Below the pieces are notes generated by a model. That model did not search any database. It saw only the letters and a program-made list of their open reading frames with translations, and was not told the DNA's origin. This document shows positions 21,209-31,937 of a DNA stretch of 64,000 bases, in pieces. The number at the start of each line of letters is the position of its first letter. Position 1 is the first letter of the stretch. This DNA is from Ornithodoros turicata (lineage: Eukaryota > Arthropoda > Arachnida > Ixodida > Argasidae): positions 98,456,668 to 98,520,667 of the forward strand of contig NC_088203.1 in assembly GCF_037126465.1 (NCBI RefSeq), written 5' to 3'. The translations under genes and the position numbers were made by a program.

Positions 21209-22102
21209 CAGGGTGTTTCCTTTTATCTGCAACAAATTTTCATAAAAAGGGGAGTTTCCTTATGGCGGTTTTTTCTTTTGGCATTCGACTGCACGACGAG
21301 GCTGCTACTAGGAATTCACTTTTTTTCTCTTTTCTCAGTTCGAGGACTAATTAACAGAGATATTTTAATCAACTTTTTAATTATTGAGTTTCGGGGGCAC
21401 ATTGCAATTGCAGTATTAAAGCCTGATCACCACATGATCCGCTCGAACCACTGATGAAGCACTAAAGTAATCTCAGCGCGTCCTACGCGATGTTGGCATA
21501 CCCTTATCGCGGTATGTTTCACGATCTCTCTTATCGTGTTTCTTTTTCCTTCCTTTCGTTCTTGCATGTGCTTGCAGTCGCTTGCCGTATCAGTCATTTC
21601 GATCTGCCGGACACAGTTCTTGCCCTTCCCCGGTACGATCAAGTGGTGATATGTAGTGGTGATACGCAACGTTCTTGGCAAGCAAAAAAGAGAAACAAAA
21701 ATAAACAAAGATCGTGAAGCATTCCGTTTTTCTGTGATGGTAAGTGAGGACGGAGATATCGAAGTCACCGTCGCTCTTTTGGCGATCGCTTTCTGTTTCC
21801 AGTGGACAGCCGAAGTGAAATACTCATGTCTATAGCACGCGCACAGATTACTTTAGTGCTTCATCAGTGGTCCGACCGGATCATGTAGAGACCAGGCTTT
21901 AATATTGCAATTGCAATGTGCCCCCTAAGGTCAATAATTAAAAAAGTTAATCAAAATATATCTGTTATTACTTCCCTAATTGAGCAAAAAATTGGTTTCC
22001 CTAGTTGCAGCCCCGGCGAGTCATCCAATGTCAAAAGCAACACCGCCCTAAGGCAACTCCCCTTTTTATGAAAATTTCTTGCAGATAAAATGAAACACCC
22101 AG
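21209..22102. mobile_element. 894-bp foldback element with ~260-bp inverted arms
   Basis: The left arm starts CAGGGTGTTTC and carries TCATAAAAAGGGGAGTT, TTAATTATTGA, TTGCAATTGCA and GCACTAAAGTAATCT. The right arm (21850-22102) has all of these in reverse complement and ends GAAACACCCAG, with TA on both sides. About 370 bp of unique sequence lies between the arms and encodes no recognisable protein. It is a non-autonomous DNA transposon. Confidence 0.8.
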
Positions 22103-22244
22103 TATACGAACAAGAAGCAACCGAACAAGTCTCATGCGTCTCCGCTGCCAGCTTGTCCAATACAAGTGCCTGTACAATGCCTGTCCCTGTACAATCCATT
22201 ATGCACAATTTGTTACCATTGTTACTGTGAGCTCGTGCCTTCCT

Positions 22245-22485
22245 ATCGTGCCGGCTGTACTGTTTGGGGTTTTTCCTGGGCTTTCCTCAGACGCTGTCAT
22301 TTATATGTCGTCACAGTTCCTTTAGAAGCCGGCCCAGGACGCACAGTCTCAACCCCCCCCCCCCCTTAGAGCGTTAGTCGTGACGTCGCCCACCTCTGTG
22401 ACGCCAACGACGGCGAACTCTTTCAGCACTACCACCACCACCACTGCACTCAATGCACCACAATGCACCCAATACGTATGCGTTC
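22245..22485 (+). mobile_element. SINE body, 5'-truncated
   Basis: GCCGGCTGTACTGTTTGGGG, TTTTCCTGGGCTTTCC, GCCGGCCCAGGACGCA and GTTAGTCGTGACGTCGCCCAC match the SINE nested at 10107. The tail is an ACCACCACC microsatellite. A C13 run (22352-22366) interrupts the body. The tRNA head is missing. Confidence 0.75.
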
Positions 22486-23215
22486 GCTACAACAAGTTAC
22501 CTCAAATGTAAACCCCTCAATACTTATAAGGTAATACGAGTTCGGGTGGGTAATTTAAGAAATACGTGGAGTTGGTGGTGGTGACGACGTGGTATTTTCC
22601 AAGCGATCTGCACGGCGGCATGTTATGCGTGCTCGTGACAATTTCGAGAGATCCTAAGGTGCTTGCATTTACTGCTTTTCTTTTCTTTTTTTTTTTTTTT
22701 TCAGGTAACACTTACTTGATGTTGAGCTGCATGCTCCAAGAATAGCACCAAGCAGGAATAGCCTCGTATTATAGCCTCGTCGGTATTGAAGAGTGCCAAG
22801 TTGCCAAAGAGTGGATAAACCGAGAGGATGGCGGGTAGCTGGTGAAGTGTGCGAGAAAACCTTGAGCTTGAGGACACGTGTCCTCACGCCCACGCTTATT
22901 AGTAGATAAACCGTCATAAACTGTGGAGGCGGTCAGCGGCGAATAAACGGATATTAGAACGCACATTATTATTCACGGGTGAATTAACATCGCGGACTGA
23001 GGCAGCCTTGGTTATCATAGAAAAATATTCATTTATGCGGAGCTTATTAAAGCGGAAATTGAAAGGCACGTTGCAACGACGCTCTCCCACATTTTATCAG
23101 CACGCTCCTGGCAAACTTCTTCGTCCGTGTTTGTTCCTGCTGTTTCAGATATGCTATGCTCTTGAGTTTTTGCCTTCCCTGGAGTACCGTTCTTCTTTTT
23201 CTTTGTTTTTTTTTT
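22486..23215. other. No recognisable feature
   Basis: Nothing recognisable apart from a T run at 22686-22700. Confidence 0.45.
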
Positions 23216-23318
23216 TTGAACAGCAGGCCGTTGTGCTGGCTGGATGATCTTTCCACTTTTATCTTTCCTTTTCTTTTTTTTTTCTTTTTCTGGCAATTAA
23301 TCCCCACCTCCCTCCACT
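23216..23318 (+). mobile_element. LINE 3' terminus, C-run tail type
   Basis: TGAACAGCAGGCCGTTGTGCTGGCTG resembles the GCAAGCCG...CTGGCTGACC hairpin seen at 41621 and 46413. A T/C-rich stretch and GGCAATTAATCCCCACCTCCC follow. The tail is degenerate and no coding part is attached. Confidence 0.45.
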
Positions 23319-23587
23319 AGAGTGCAAGGTCTCAAATTTTAAAGGTTTCAAAATTTTCCGATGGTGTTTCTCGCTTCAGCATTCGTATGCGTCCATATTC
23401 GACGCGACCGCTGAATGGCGTCACTCGTGACCTGAACTTCAGAAGTGGACCAAGATTGTGCCACACTGACGTCTGGCATTCGATACAATCCCAAGGTTTC
23501 TCGCCGTGAACGGTCTTAACGTAATCACGACGTGCCTTGAGTGATGTAACTTCACATTGTACTGAAATAAGGTTGTTCTTTTTAAGG

Positions 23588-23831
23588 TTGTCCATCCCAT
23601 TAAGGACTCACTATGACCCCAGCAGCGCCCTCGGACACTCCCACCACCACGATCACGTCCAGCATCGTCATCGCCACTTCGATCATTCCCGTCATCTCTC
23701 ATCGTCATCACTGATCATTGTCACCACTCATATTAGACCCCTAGCTATGGGGTAGCGTTCCACTCCTAGAGTGGAAAACCTCCCCACTTCATCATCACAA
23801 TATATATGTTGTTGTTGTTGTCCATCCCATT
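23588..23831 (+). mobile_element. 216-bp LINE stub with 14-bp TSD
   Basis: Insertion 23602-23817 is flanked by TTGTCCATCCCATT on both sides. It consists of the last ORF2 codons (KDSL and stop) and the 3' UTR, and is nearly identical to 35727-35943; I count only two or so differences. It has the 8-bp TTCCACTC/GAGTGGAA hairpin inside a GGGG/CCCC stem (23749-23785) and ends ATATATATGTTGTTGTTG. It is a young, severely 5'-truncated target-primed insertion. Confidence 0.9.
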
Positions 23832-25128
23832 GTAGCTCGCAAAAGTCACCCATTTTGCTAGAAATTTCATTTCGCGATCAGTGTAGTACCGTTACGACAA
23901 ACAGGAGCGCCGTGTGATATTTTCCAAGCATCGATGATCGGCTGTCAAGGTCTTGTAATAGTTGTAACGTAATAATTGTAATATATAGCTGTTTACTACG
24001 AACTTCCTTAGAGGACCCGGACCGGTTTCAATATCACCACATTGCGTGAGTAACTGACTGATGAATAAGAGTAACACATTGCACTACCACAGTTAGTAAG
24101 ACATGTTGGCACGGCAGCTCTACAAGGAGTCTCTTACTATTTTTTTTACAGAAGGATGTAGCGCAATTTCTTACTTGCATGAACAGCAGCAGAGAGTTGG
24201 ACGAGAATCGCACTCCAGTGCTGACGTGTCCCTCACCGAGATGGTGAAATCTAGGTTCTCTAAAAACACTTGTAACGTAAAAAAAATAATAATAAAAAAT
24301 CACGTCATTGCTAATGTTGTTGAACCAGCTGTCGCAATGCTGACTTGCGGAGATTCAGTCCGTAGACCGACTAACCAGCAACGAACTCCTCGAAAACTTT
24401 TCAGGAGAGGTTTTTGGTGCTTATACACATACACAGACACACATACACAATGGTGGACTTCTCGTTATGATGAATTCGTTGCATGAAGAGTCTGAAAGAG
24501 CCTGAAGAGTACATCAGTCCTGAAGGTGCGTTATAAGCATCTCGTGGAAAATGTGGAACTTTTATGCAGCCCAGGAAAGTTTTTTTTTTTTTTTTCATTT
24601 CGTCCCAAGTCATTTCCTGCGCACATGGAATAACACACCATTTATAGTGCTCCGCAGAAAATGCTCGTACAAGCCAGTACAGCCCTTCGCCTCATGTAGG
24701 CTACATCGTTAGCGAAATCCGCTTGAGAAAACACGCTATTTTTCATATAACGACCATGCATGCTCCTCATCGGTTGCGTAGGACAGGGGAACAAGCAGAA
24801 ACATAATGAAACCCCGCAAAGAGCCATAAAAGGTCTCATTGCATGTTGCCAAAGCCATCCGAATTTCGCGTTATACTTCTTGTACAACGTAACAACGTCA
24901 TTCCCGCCGTCGCCCCCTATCAAAATCCTGTCGTTACGCGTGAGGATCATGATACCCTCTGGGATTCTGTCCGCCCTTGCGCGAATTACCGTACTGACAC
25001 TTGAAGATGGCGTTTCATTTTTCTTCCTCGATTCCTCGATTATTGTATTTTTCCCGAACGGAAGGCTGCCTTCCCCGAGGGCCCTTTGCAATCGAGATTG
25101 AAACGGAACAGGAAGTTTGCCCTAGGTA
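23832..25128. other. No recognised gene; one unassigned ORF
   Basis: A 149-codon minus-strand frame at 24642-25091 (with RILIGGDGGNDVVTLYKKYN) has no motif I recognise and could be chance. A T18 run lies at 24580-24597. Confidence 0.35.
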
Positions 25129-25270
25129 CAGCTTGGGACAAAAGTTGGGGCACTGGCGTATTTGTTCACCGGAGTGGGCCCCCCTACTAAGTGTCGGAAA
25201 GAGTTCGAGTAAGAAACGGGTGGCTGGAAATTCTATCCATCTCTCAGTATGTGTGTCCGCTCGCTCCTAG
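25129..25270. mobile_element. Truncated TA-type MITE (CAGCTTGGGACAAAAG family)
   Basis: It starts CAGCTTGGGACAAAAGTT after TA and continues through AAGAAACGGGTGGCTGG and CTATCCATCTCTCAGTATGT, in the order of the reverse complement of the full copy at 26566-26780. The far inverted end is missing, and the copy stops at a TAGAATAGAAATAG microsatellite. Confidence 0.7.
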
Positions 25271-25423
25271 AATAGAATAGAAATAGAAATAGAAAGAAAA
25301 AAAATGAAATGTAGGTCGCACCAGTGAGACCAGCTGTTCCACGACGCTTGACGTGGGAAGCACTGAATTAATTAAAAGATTATATCAGCACGTATGTCCT
25401 TGAGGTAGGTCGTCAGTGCACAC

Positions 25424-26085
25424 CAGTGTTGCGGAATGGGTCGATCCATTCAATTCCAATTCCATTCCGAAGAGTGGTCGCGAGTCGAAATTCCATTCCT
25501 TTTAATTCCTCGTAGTGAAGACGCGAGGCTCATTCTCATTCCACCCAAGAAAAGGACATTCCCATTCCCACTCCTGGGCTAAAGTGTTGCACTATAAGTT
25601 ATTGACTGGTACACTGGTAAGTGGGGAAAAAAAAAAAGAAACATGTAACGGGATACTAGATATCCCACCAACAGCCAACGGACAAAAAAAATCGTATACT
25701 GCTTTATTTTGATGAATTTTATGTTCCTCTGTTTCCAAAATCTTAAAACAAGAACCAGCCCCGCAACCAGTGTTTACGAGCAAGATTGCCTGCACGTATA
25801 GCGTCCGAAGTGCGGACGTTTTTCTTGCGTTGTAATCCGAAACTATAGACGACCTTCGGTTGAATGGTTGCCAGACACTTACTTTGAGTGGCCTCCGCTG
25901 AAAACCCAGCGTGCTGGAGGCCATCAAGTTAACACCATTCGCTGGCCATTCCATTCCGGCCCCAAACAGGTCTAATTCCATCCAAATTCCATTCCCAACA
26001 GCTGGTGACTTAACTCCATTCCCATTCCAAACGGTGCGTCACTCCGGAATCATTCCAATTCCGGAATTTTAATTCCGCAACTCTG
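25424..26085. mobile_element. Non-autonomous hAT-like element with ATTCC arrays
   Basis: The element starts CAGTGTTGCGGAAT and ends with the reverse complement of CAGAGTTGCGGAAT. The 8 bp GTGCACAC stand directly on both sides (25416-25423 and 26086-26093), the target length made by hAT transposases. Both subterminal zones (about 25440-25575 and 25945-26075) are full of CATTCC/ATTCCAATTCC words, the right one more densely. The middle has no transposase motif. Such reiterated subterminal words are usual binding sites for hAT transposases; that role here is inferred. Confidence 0.8.
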
Positions 26086-26097
26086 GTGCACACAGCG

Positions 26098-26276
26098 CCG
26101 GTTGCTGGTGCTGCCTTGGCCAGCTCCCCAGTACCTTCTCAACACTCAATGATCAGTTGTCAAGTTTCGCGAGGGCGTTCTTCAGAGTTCGCCGACTTGA
26201 GTCGAAGCGTCGGCAGGTGACCAGCACGTGCTCCGTGTTCTTCACAGTTCCGCAAGTTGAACAGCAAGTGTCCGCT
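26098..26276 (-). pseudogene. LINE ORF2 C-terminal knuckle fragment
   Basis: On the minus strand a frame reads CSTCGTVKNTEHVLVTC followed by RRFDSSRRTLKNALAKLDN, the CX2CX7HX4C knuckle and following helix of the LINE copies. It stops soon after, and a KVLGSWP-like stretch follows in a shifted frame. Upstream sequence is cut off by a MITE fragment at 26277. Confidence 0.65.
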
Positions 26277-26357
26277 CCTGTTTGCTGCGAGGGTGTCGCC
26301 CCAATGGAGAAATGCCACACCCGATGTTCCATAACTTGGGCTCCAAGCTTTACTTGG
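26277..26357. mobile_element. Half MITE (CAGCTTGGGACAAAAG family)
   Basis: TGCTGCGAGGGTGTCGCCCCAATGGAGAAATGC..GATGTTCCATAACTTGGG resembles the right half of the copy at 7526 (TGCTGCTAGGGTGTCGCTCCGAT...GTGTTCCGTAAAC). The other half is not found. Confidence 0.5.
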
Positions 26358-26565
26358 GTGCACCTAATGTGTGTTGCGTGGAGTGTTCCAGTGTTGCGTA
26401 AAGAGAGTGATGGCGATGTGATAAAGAAAAAAGATTGACAGAAAGTGCAATATCGCGCTGATTAGTGCGACGGCCACAAGCGAAATTGAAATGCCTCGCG
26501 TACGTACAATCGAATCGCTGTTTCTACACTTGAATCACACCGAGAAGCTGTACGCCCCAGTTGTA

Positions 26566-26780
26566 CAGCTTGGGACAAAAGTTTACGGAACACCGGGGTG
26601 TCGCATTTCTCCAATGGTGCGATAACCTAGCAGCAAAAAGGAGTGGACATACATACTGAGAGGTGGATAGAGTAGCCCGCCACCTGTTTCCTATTCGATC
26701 GCTTCGTGATAGCTAGCAGGAAAGCGCTCCGATTAAGAAATACGCAGGTGCCGTGTTCCGTAAACTTTTGTCCCAAGCTG
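26566..26780. mobile_element. TA-type MITE, full copy
   Basis: The 215-bp element has inverted ends CAGCTTGGGACAAAAGTTTA and its complement TAAACTTTTGTCCCAAGCTG, 27-28 bp in all, flanked by TA. There is no coding capacity. Copies at 7526, 25129 and 26277 belong to it. Confidence 0.9.
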
Positions 26781-26998
26781 TACAACGTGCCTCACTTGCC
26801 AGTTCTGTCAACAAAGGATTTCCCGAAAACCCGCTAACCGATTTCAAACAATATGCCAATTACAGACATATGAGGTTGAACAGGGAATTACTTCTGGCGC
26901 GCACACACTCCAGAGATTCCTGTCACCTTTCGCTCGTGCGCCCTGTGGGATACATTACATAGACGTAATCCCTGATTGTTAATGGAATAATGCCGTAG

Positions 26999-27333
26999 TT
27001 ATTGAATACTTATGGACTGCCCGGACTACCAGCGGGAGCGTGCGATATTGCAGCACGAACTGCATGCGATCGATCATCGCCCCTTTACCATAGGCAAGGT
27101 GCTGGGCCCATGGTCCAGTCCAGCTCATACACGCCAAGGTCTGCGTCACCTCTGGGACTTCTTGTCATCAACAGGCCTCTCCACCCTGCTTTGATTACCG
27201 GACCCCTTATCATAATCATCATCATCTCTCATCACGTACAAGTGGCACTGGGGCAGCGCCCAGCCTGCTGGCCGGCATCAGCCCCATCTCATCATCGTAT
27301 CTCTATTTGTGTGTGTGTGTTATTGAATACTTA
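26999..27333 (+). mobile_element. 307-bp LINE stub with 14-bp TSD
   Basis: Insertion 27013-27319 is flanked by TTATTGAATACTTA on both sides. It codes for the last ~60 residues of ORF2 (DCPDYQRERAIL...GKVLGPW...LSSTGLSTLL) in an intact frame. The 3' UTR has GGGGC/GCCCC and CCAGC/GCTGG stems (27250-27285), then ATCTCATCATCG and a GTGTGTGT tail. It was cut off in the knuckle, just before its last Cys. Confidence 0.9.
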
Positions 27334-27357
27334 ATGGCTCGTGCGCCAGATGGCTAG

Positions 27358-27690
27358 TAAATGGAGGATATATATTTATTAGAAGAAAAAAAAAAGGAAA
27401 CAAAAGAGAGGGTAAGGTCAGGCCAACGCAGCTTGCTATTCCGCAAGTGAATAATCAGAAAATAAATGGAAAGAAAATTGAAAATCCAAATATGAAGGAC
27501 ATTAAAAAAAAACAGAAGACAGTAATGTGCATGAGAGTGAGATGGTGTGGATGGGGCACTGACAAATCAGATGACACAGTACTTGAGATCACAGGGTGTG
27601 CATGACACCTGTGAAGGGAGGCCAGAACTTCTTTGGTCACAGACTGCTATGCCGGATGTTGTACTGGGTATAGTACTAAATGGGTATTAC
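27358..27690 (-). mobile_element. LINE 3' end, C-run tail type, without C run
   Basis: On the minus strand the sequence aligns with the 3' part of the LINE at 31938-32651 (GTCACAGACYGCTRTG and CACTGACRAATSAGATGACACA words on the + strand). It then gives GGAATAGCAAGCTGCG..GGCCTGACCTTACC, a T-rich stretch and TTCTAATAAATATATATCCTCC. The coding part is almost gone. Confidence 0.6.
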
Positions 27691-28128
27691 GCAATCTACC
27701 ACTTCCTACTTCCTTTCACACGTTCTTATTTTGCAGCATGCCATGCTCCATTGCTGCCTTTACTATTCTGGCTGCGTCAGTGTGCCACGCATAGCATCAC
27801 TTTGAGCAACGCTGTTTCACACTGTTCCAGTATAACTTAGCGGCGAAGTGTCGCTGCCTCTCTAACATGATGGCCTCCTACGGGGAAAGCGTCGCCACTT
27901 TTCTCAAAAATTTAGAAGCAGTACATCGTCCTTGTGTTTCGTTTTTCCTCTGAAACTCCCTTTTTTGTGTACAACTGATACAATTCCATTTTTACGAATC
28001 ATTACACGTGCCACCTGCACTGTTCACCATTTAACTGCCTCAAATTCATTTCACGAGACAGCTCTATTTTCTCCTGCTGAAAAGTCTCTAGTCACTTAAC
28101 AATGCAAGTCTGCGAGATCACGTGCACA
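27691..28128. other. No recognisable feature
   Basis: Nothing recognisable. Confidence 0.45.
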
Positions 28129-28315
28129 AAGAAAGGACGAAGGTGGTGGTGATGTTCTCATTTATTCCGTTTTCACTCTGTTTCAAAGCGTAGAGTGTGG
28201 TGTAGTTTCCCTTTCTTTTCTTAATAACGCGCCCTGGAGTAGCCAGTCTCGAGTGGCTCGAGACTAACATCTCAATTTTTTTCTTTGAAACTCAATCAAT
28301 CAAGAAAGGACGAAG
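28129..28315 (+). mobile_element. 159-bp LINE stub with 14-bp TSD
   Basis: Insertion 28143-28301 is flanked by AAGAAAGGACGAAG. It is 3' UTR only and close to 5636-5770. Its inner hairpin is AGTCTCGAG/CTCGAGACT (28245-28265), perfect over 9 bp. The copy at 5717 has AGTCCCGAG/CTCGGGACT, a compensated C-G to T-A change. The tail is CTCAATCAATC. Confidence 0.9.
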
Positions 28316-28570
28316 AACTAAACTTGCGAAGGAAGTACTAAACTTGCCATGTGGCGTATAGCTGGTACCAGTACAACATTATATAAAGGCACCACATTAG
28401 GCGTATACGAGAAGACTAGACAGGTTAGATATGCTGTAAAGGATGGGGAGTTCAAATTGAACTTATCACGAACGGCATTCGCTTCTTTGAATATCATTTA
28501 CGAAACTGCGTTTCCCTAGGTACCACCATGAAGGAAGCCGTGAAACTGAAACCGAGACATAGTGCTTCTT

Positions 28571-29075
28571 ATACCCTAGTCAGACAGCATTTCAAATGTC
28601 AATTGCGAGAAATTGCCTTCGGCCTCTAAATGACCTTTGTTCGGGGGCGCCTGCCAGACAGGCGGGAAAGGAGTGCTCCTCAAATGACTGCCCTCACCGG
28701 CTCCCTTTTTCGGTTTCGTTTTTCCTGTCTGCTGTGGAAATTTGAAGTTGGTCTTTGCGCCACAAATCAAGATGCAGAAGCCATATGCACTTCTCTAAAT
28801 AGGATCTAAATACGTTTACACAGTTTCACTCCATTATCCGCATTTTATAGGTTTTCCTACATTCAGCTGCGACGGTAGCGAGGGTACAATGACATAACAC
28901 TGTTTTCGAGATTGCTCCTTTCTGCTCCTCAAATGTCGTTGGGGGCCTCCTTTCGCGTTGATGGTCATTTCTTAGAAAGGTCATTTGAGCTGCCGTCTGA
29001 CACGGCTGTCAGAGGTCATTTTTTGCAAATGAAAATTCCCCGAAGTCCTTCGAGCATGCCGTCTGACTGGGGTAT
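28571..29075. mobile_element. MITE with ATACCC(Y)AGTCAGAC ends
   Basis: Left end ATACCCTAGTCAGACAGCAT and right end ATGCCGTCTGACTGGGGTAT are inverted repeats. Interior words CTCCTCAAATG and AAATGACC/GGTCATTT occur in both orientations. A possible relative starts at 57704. There is no transposase. Confidence 0.6.
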
Positions 29076-29947
29076 TAGAGCCAGCAGATTCCCCTTTCCT
29101 TTCTTATCATTTCAGCTGCGTTAACGAAACTACGTTGCCCCCTGACGTTTCTAACGCAAAGTGCAGTCGGGTCTGTCTAGCCCAATACGAGGCTTTTTAT
29201 GTGCGCTGGACAGCTTAGAGTTAAGCCCATTTGAAAAAAAACATGTTCCGAGCGCTTAGACCACGAAGTGCTGCGAATTATACATTACCGCCAGCAATGG
29301 GGTAGAAACTTTCCAATCACCACCACTTAAATAAGGGTGTTAAAGTTTGCTGCTTATTTCGCCAGTCTAATCGGCATTATGGGGTACTTGGGCGTTGTAC
29401 GTTTCCGACCAACGCCTGACGAAACTGGGTACTGCACAAGCATTCGTACATTTGTTATCACCTGTGTTGTCAGTGTACAAGTTACACAAAATATTGCAGG
29501 AACAAAGAGTAACACATATGAACTCAAGACTGCGTGATCCTTAATGTTGATGTTAGCGAAAGAACATAAAAGGGAGGGATTGAATTCAACACACGACCAA
29601 TGTCGGCTACCCTTATAAACAGAACCCCCCCCCCCCCCCACACACACACACACAAATCCCTGATGCACTTTATGACACATTTTCGTATTCGTCTAGAAAA
29701 TTTTATGTTGCATTGGATAAGCACGTGACTGAGAGTGTGCGCGTGTTTTCATTGAGTAACGTAACTTGTATTGACACCTGGAAGATGGGACAAGTCACAA
29801 GTCGAAACGCTCGATCACATCGCAAAAAACAAAGAAAAAAGAAACATAAGAAAGAAAGATAGGAAAACTGCCTATGGGGGGATATCTTTAATGCTGATAG
29901 AAAAAAAAAACGAAGGAAAAAGAGAGGAGGTAGTTCCCTTTACTTGT
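29076..29947. other. C/CA tract; otherwise nothing
   Basis: A C15 run followed by (CA)n lies at 29625-29654. No gene or repeat is recognised. Confidence 0.45.
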
Positions 29948-30018
29948 GTTGTTAACTCCATGAGATGTGCCATAAGACCCGTCATCCTAAACTTTCCCTA
30001 AACATTTCGCTCGCTCCT
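29948..30018 (+). repeat. Short dispersed repeat R3, copy 1
   Basis: TCCATGAGATGTGCCATA...CCTAAACTTTCCCTAAACATTT matches 60349-60425 (CTATGAGATGAGCCACA...CCTAAACTTTCCCTAACCATTT) over about 70 bp. The family is unknown. Confidence 0.5.
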
Positions 30019-30844
30019 TATCCCTAACTTGTCTATAGCTCTCTCGGAATCAAGAACTGAGACGAGCTCGATAACTTCGACACATTGCTGTCACACTGAG
30101 GTGCAGCATCCCATCGTATCGTCTCCAGGAGTGCCAACTTCGCTGTGCTTCACATTTAAACCATCCCGCATATATCACCAATTTCCTCCCTTGGAAAGCT
30201 TTAAAATGCTGGAGAAATATACTTCCATTCACACGTACTCGCAGAAGTGAAGCTTGAAAATCCCGTCCACCACCGCACTTTGCACTGCCGCTGTTTGGAG
30301 AAGTTTTGCGGCCCCAAGCGTAGCCTTTCCCACAGAAGCCACTGGTCAAATTGCCCCAACGGTCACCTCCATGAACAACTCTAGACCTGTGGAGTCAAGC
30401 TTCATAGCTTAAAAGCAATATCTTTGTACTGAAATCTAGACTTCACACGTAGGCAAAAGCGGCTTTTTTTTTCTTCTTTGTTCTTTTTTCTTCTTTTTCT
30501 GTTTTGGAAGGGTTTGTTTATGGGAGCATCCGAATCTGACGTGTGATGAATTCAATCCCCCTATTTTTTTTCCCCTACATCAACATCAACTTCTACAATT
30601 CACGTTCATAGCTTATAGTGTGGTATAGTGGTGTGCACGGAAAGATGTATCACCAGATAATGAGTCAGATACCCTAAAGGAGAGGAAATCAATACGAACG
30701 AAAAGGACATTCGCGAAGGATAAGTAACTTCTCTGTCTCCTTCTGTCTTCTTCTCATGTCTGTTAACCGTCGGTTTCGGTGATGCAAAACAAGCTATAAT
30801 AACCTGAAGCTAATGAAAGCAGTTTGGACACACTCAGAGACTGG
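30019..30844. other. No recognisable feature
   Basis: A T-rich tract lies at about 30464-30500. Nothing else is recognised. Confidence 0.45.
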
Positions 30845-30897
30845 TACGTATAGCCACAGTTGCTTCGCGGTGCTAACACGCAATAAAAAAAAAGAGA
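30845..30897 (+). mobile_element. SINE 3' end fragment
   Basis: GTATAGCCACAGTTGCTTCGCGGTGCTAACACG and an A run match the end of the SINE at 8588 (CTTATAGTCACATTTGCTTCGCGGAATTTAACACG). The rest is missing. Confidence 0.5.
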
Positions 30898-30904
30898 AAG
30901 AGAC

Positions 30905-31148
30905 GGGTTCGTTGTCCCAGAAAGTGTCTCGATTCTTGAGCGTTTCCTGTTCCGCTTTTGTCCCGATTTCAGTAAAGTTTTCGTCCCTCTAATCCCAGCT
31001 CTACCCATTACCACTCACTTCACAGATCACAAGGCAGTACTCGTCACTCTAAAGTAGCTGCCTATATCAGTGTCACATATAAAAGTGTCAACATCCACAC
31101 ACAACAGCCACCGCTGAAACTCGTGTTCCACTATCGTAACCGTCCTGT
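30905..31148 (-). repeat. Dispersed repeat R2, copy 2
   Basis: This is the reverse complement counterpart of 10988-11228, with roughly four in five bases matching by eye. It includes the CAGGACGGTTACGAT start and the GAGCTGGGATTAG word. Confidence 0.65.
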
Positions 31149-31937
31149 GTTTTTTTTAAAGAGTTGAAAAAAGAAAACGACAGGTCTGACACAGTATCGT
31201 TTCCCTTTTGCATGAAAAGACCGTCGTTATATCGGACGATCGAGCACCCTCTTTAGGGTTATCCTATAGTTTAATGGGGCTTCGAATAACGAGTGGGGCT
31301 CGTGTGGATCAATAATGTATATTCTCTGGTGCGAGCAGGGTCATCCGTACGGTGCTCCACCCTTTGTGACGTCAATGTTCCAGTTTTGAGGTGTGCTTTT
31401 CAGAGCAATCAATGAACATCTTTCAGCAATCCTATACAAGAGCGAGTCTGAACAGCGACATATGCATAACAATGTTACGAAACAGCTATGACTCTTGTGT
31501 CAACAGTGTTTCTAAATTTCGAGCAAAGACGTATTTTTTTTTTCGATGTTTGTAAGTGTGTCTCTTGTTATAGAAAGAGCTAAAGATTATACAACCTTCA
31601 ACCTGGATTACGCCTAGAGTTATTTGCGCTTAAACCTTGAAGTAAAAGTCTCTTGAAACCTTGAAGTTACCTTGAAGTAAAAGTCTCTATTAAAAGTAAA
31701 CGAGTCTCTATTAAATAAGAAAAGGAGAACCAGTTATCGCAGCCTGCTTGTACATCCTCTGAAAGCATAGAATGTGTCTCAGACTTTTCTCTGGCGAGAG
31801 ATCGTGCCTCGCCTGCGAAGTATCGCGTTAGGTCGGGACTTTCAGACATATTTCTCAGTTCACAGTGCTGTATTGCCTAAAGGCGCCGCTAGGTTTCTGC
31901 TGCACTTCATGGAACCGAAAGTCTACACACCCATAGC
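31149..31937. other. No recognisable feature
   Basis: A short direct duplication, CCTTGAAGT.AAAGTCTC, lies at 31637-31700. Otherwise nothing. Confidence 0.4.

Noticed and set aside
20725..21354. 209-codon plus-strand frame
   Set aside because: It crosses a G run and enters the foldback element at 21209; no motif or conservation.
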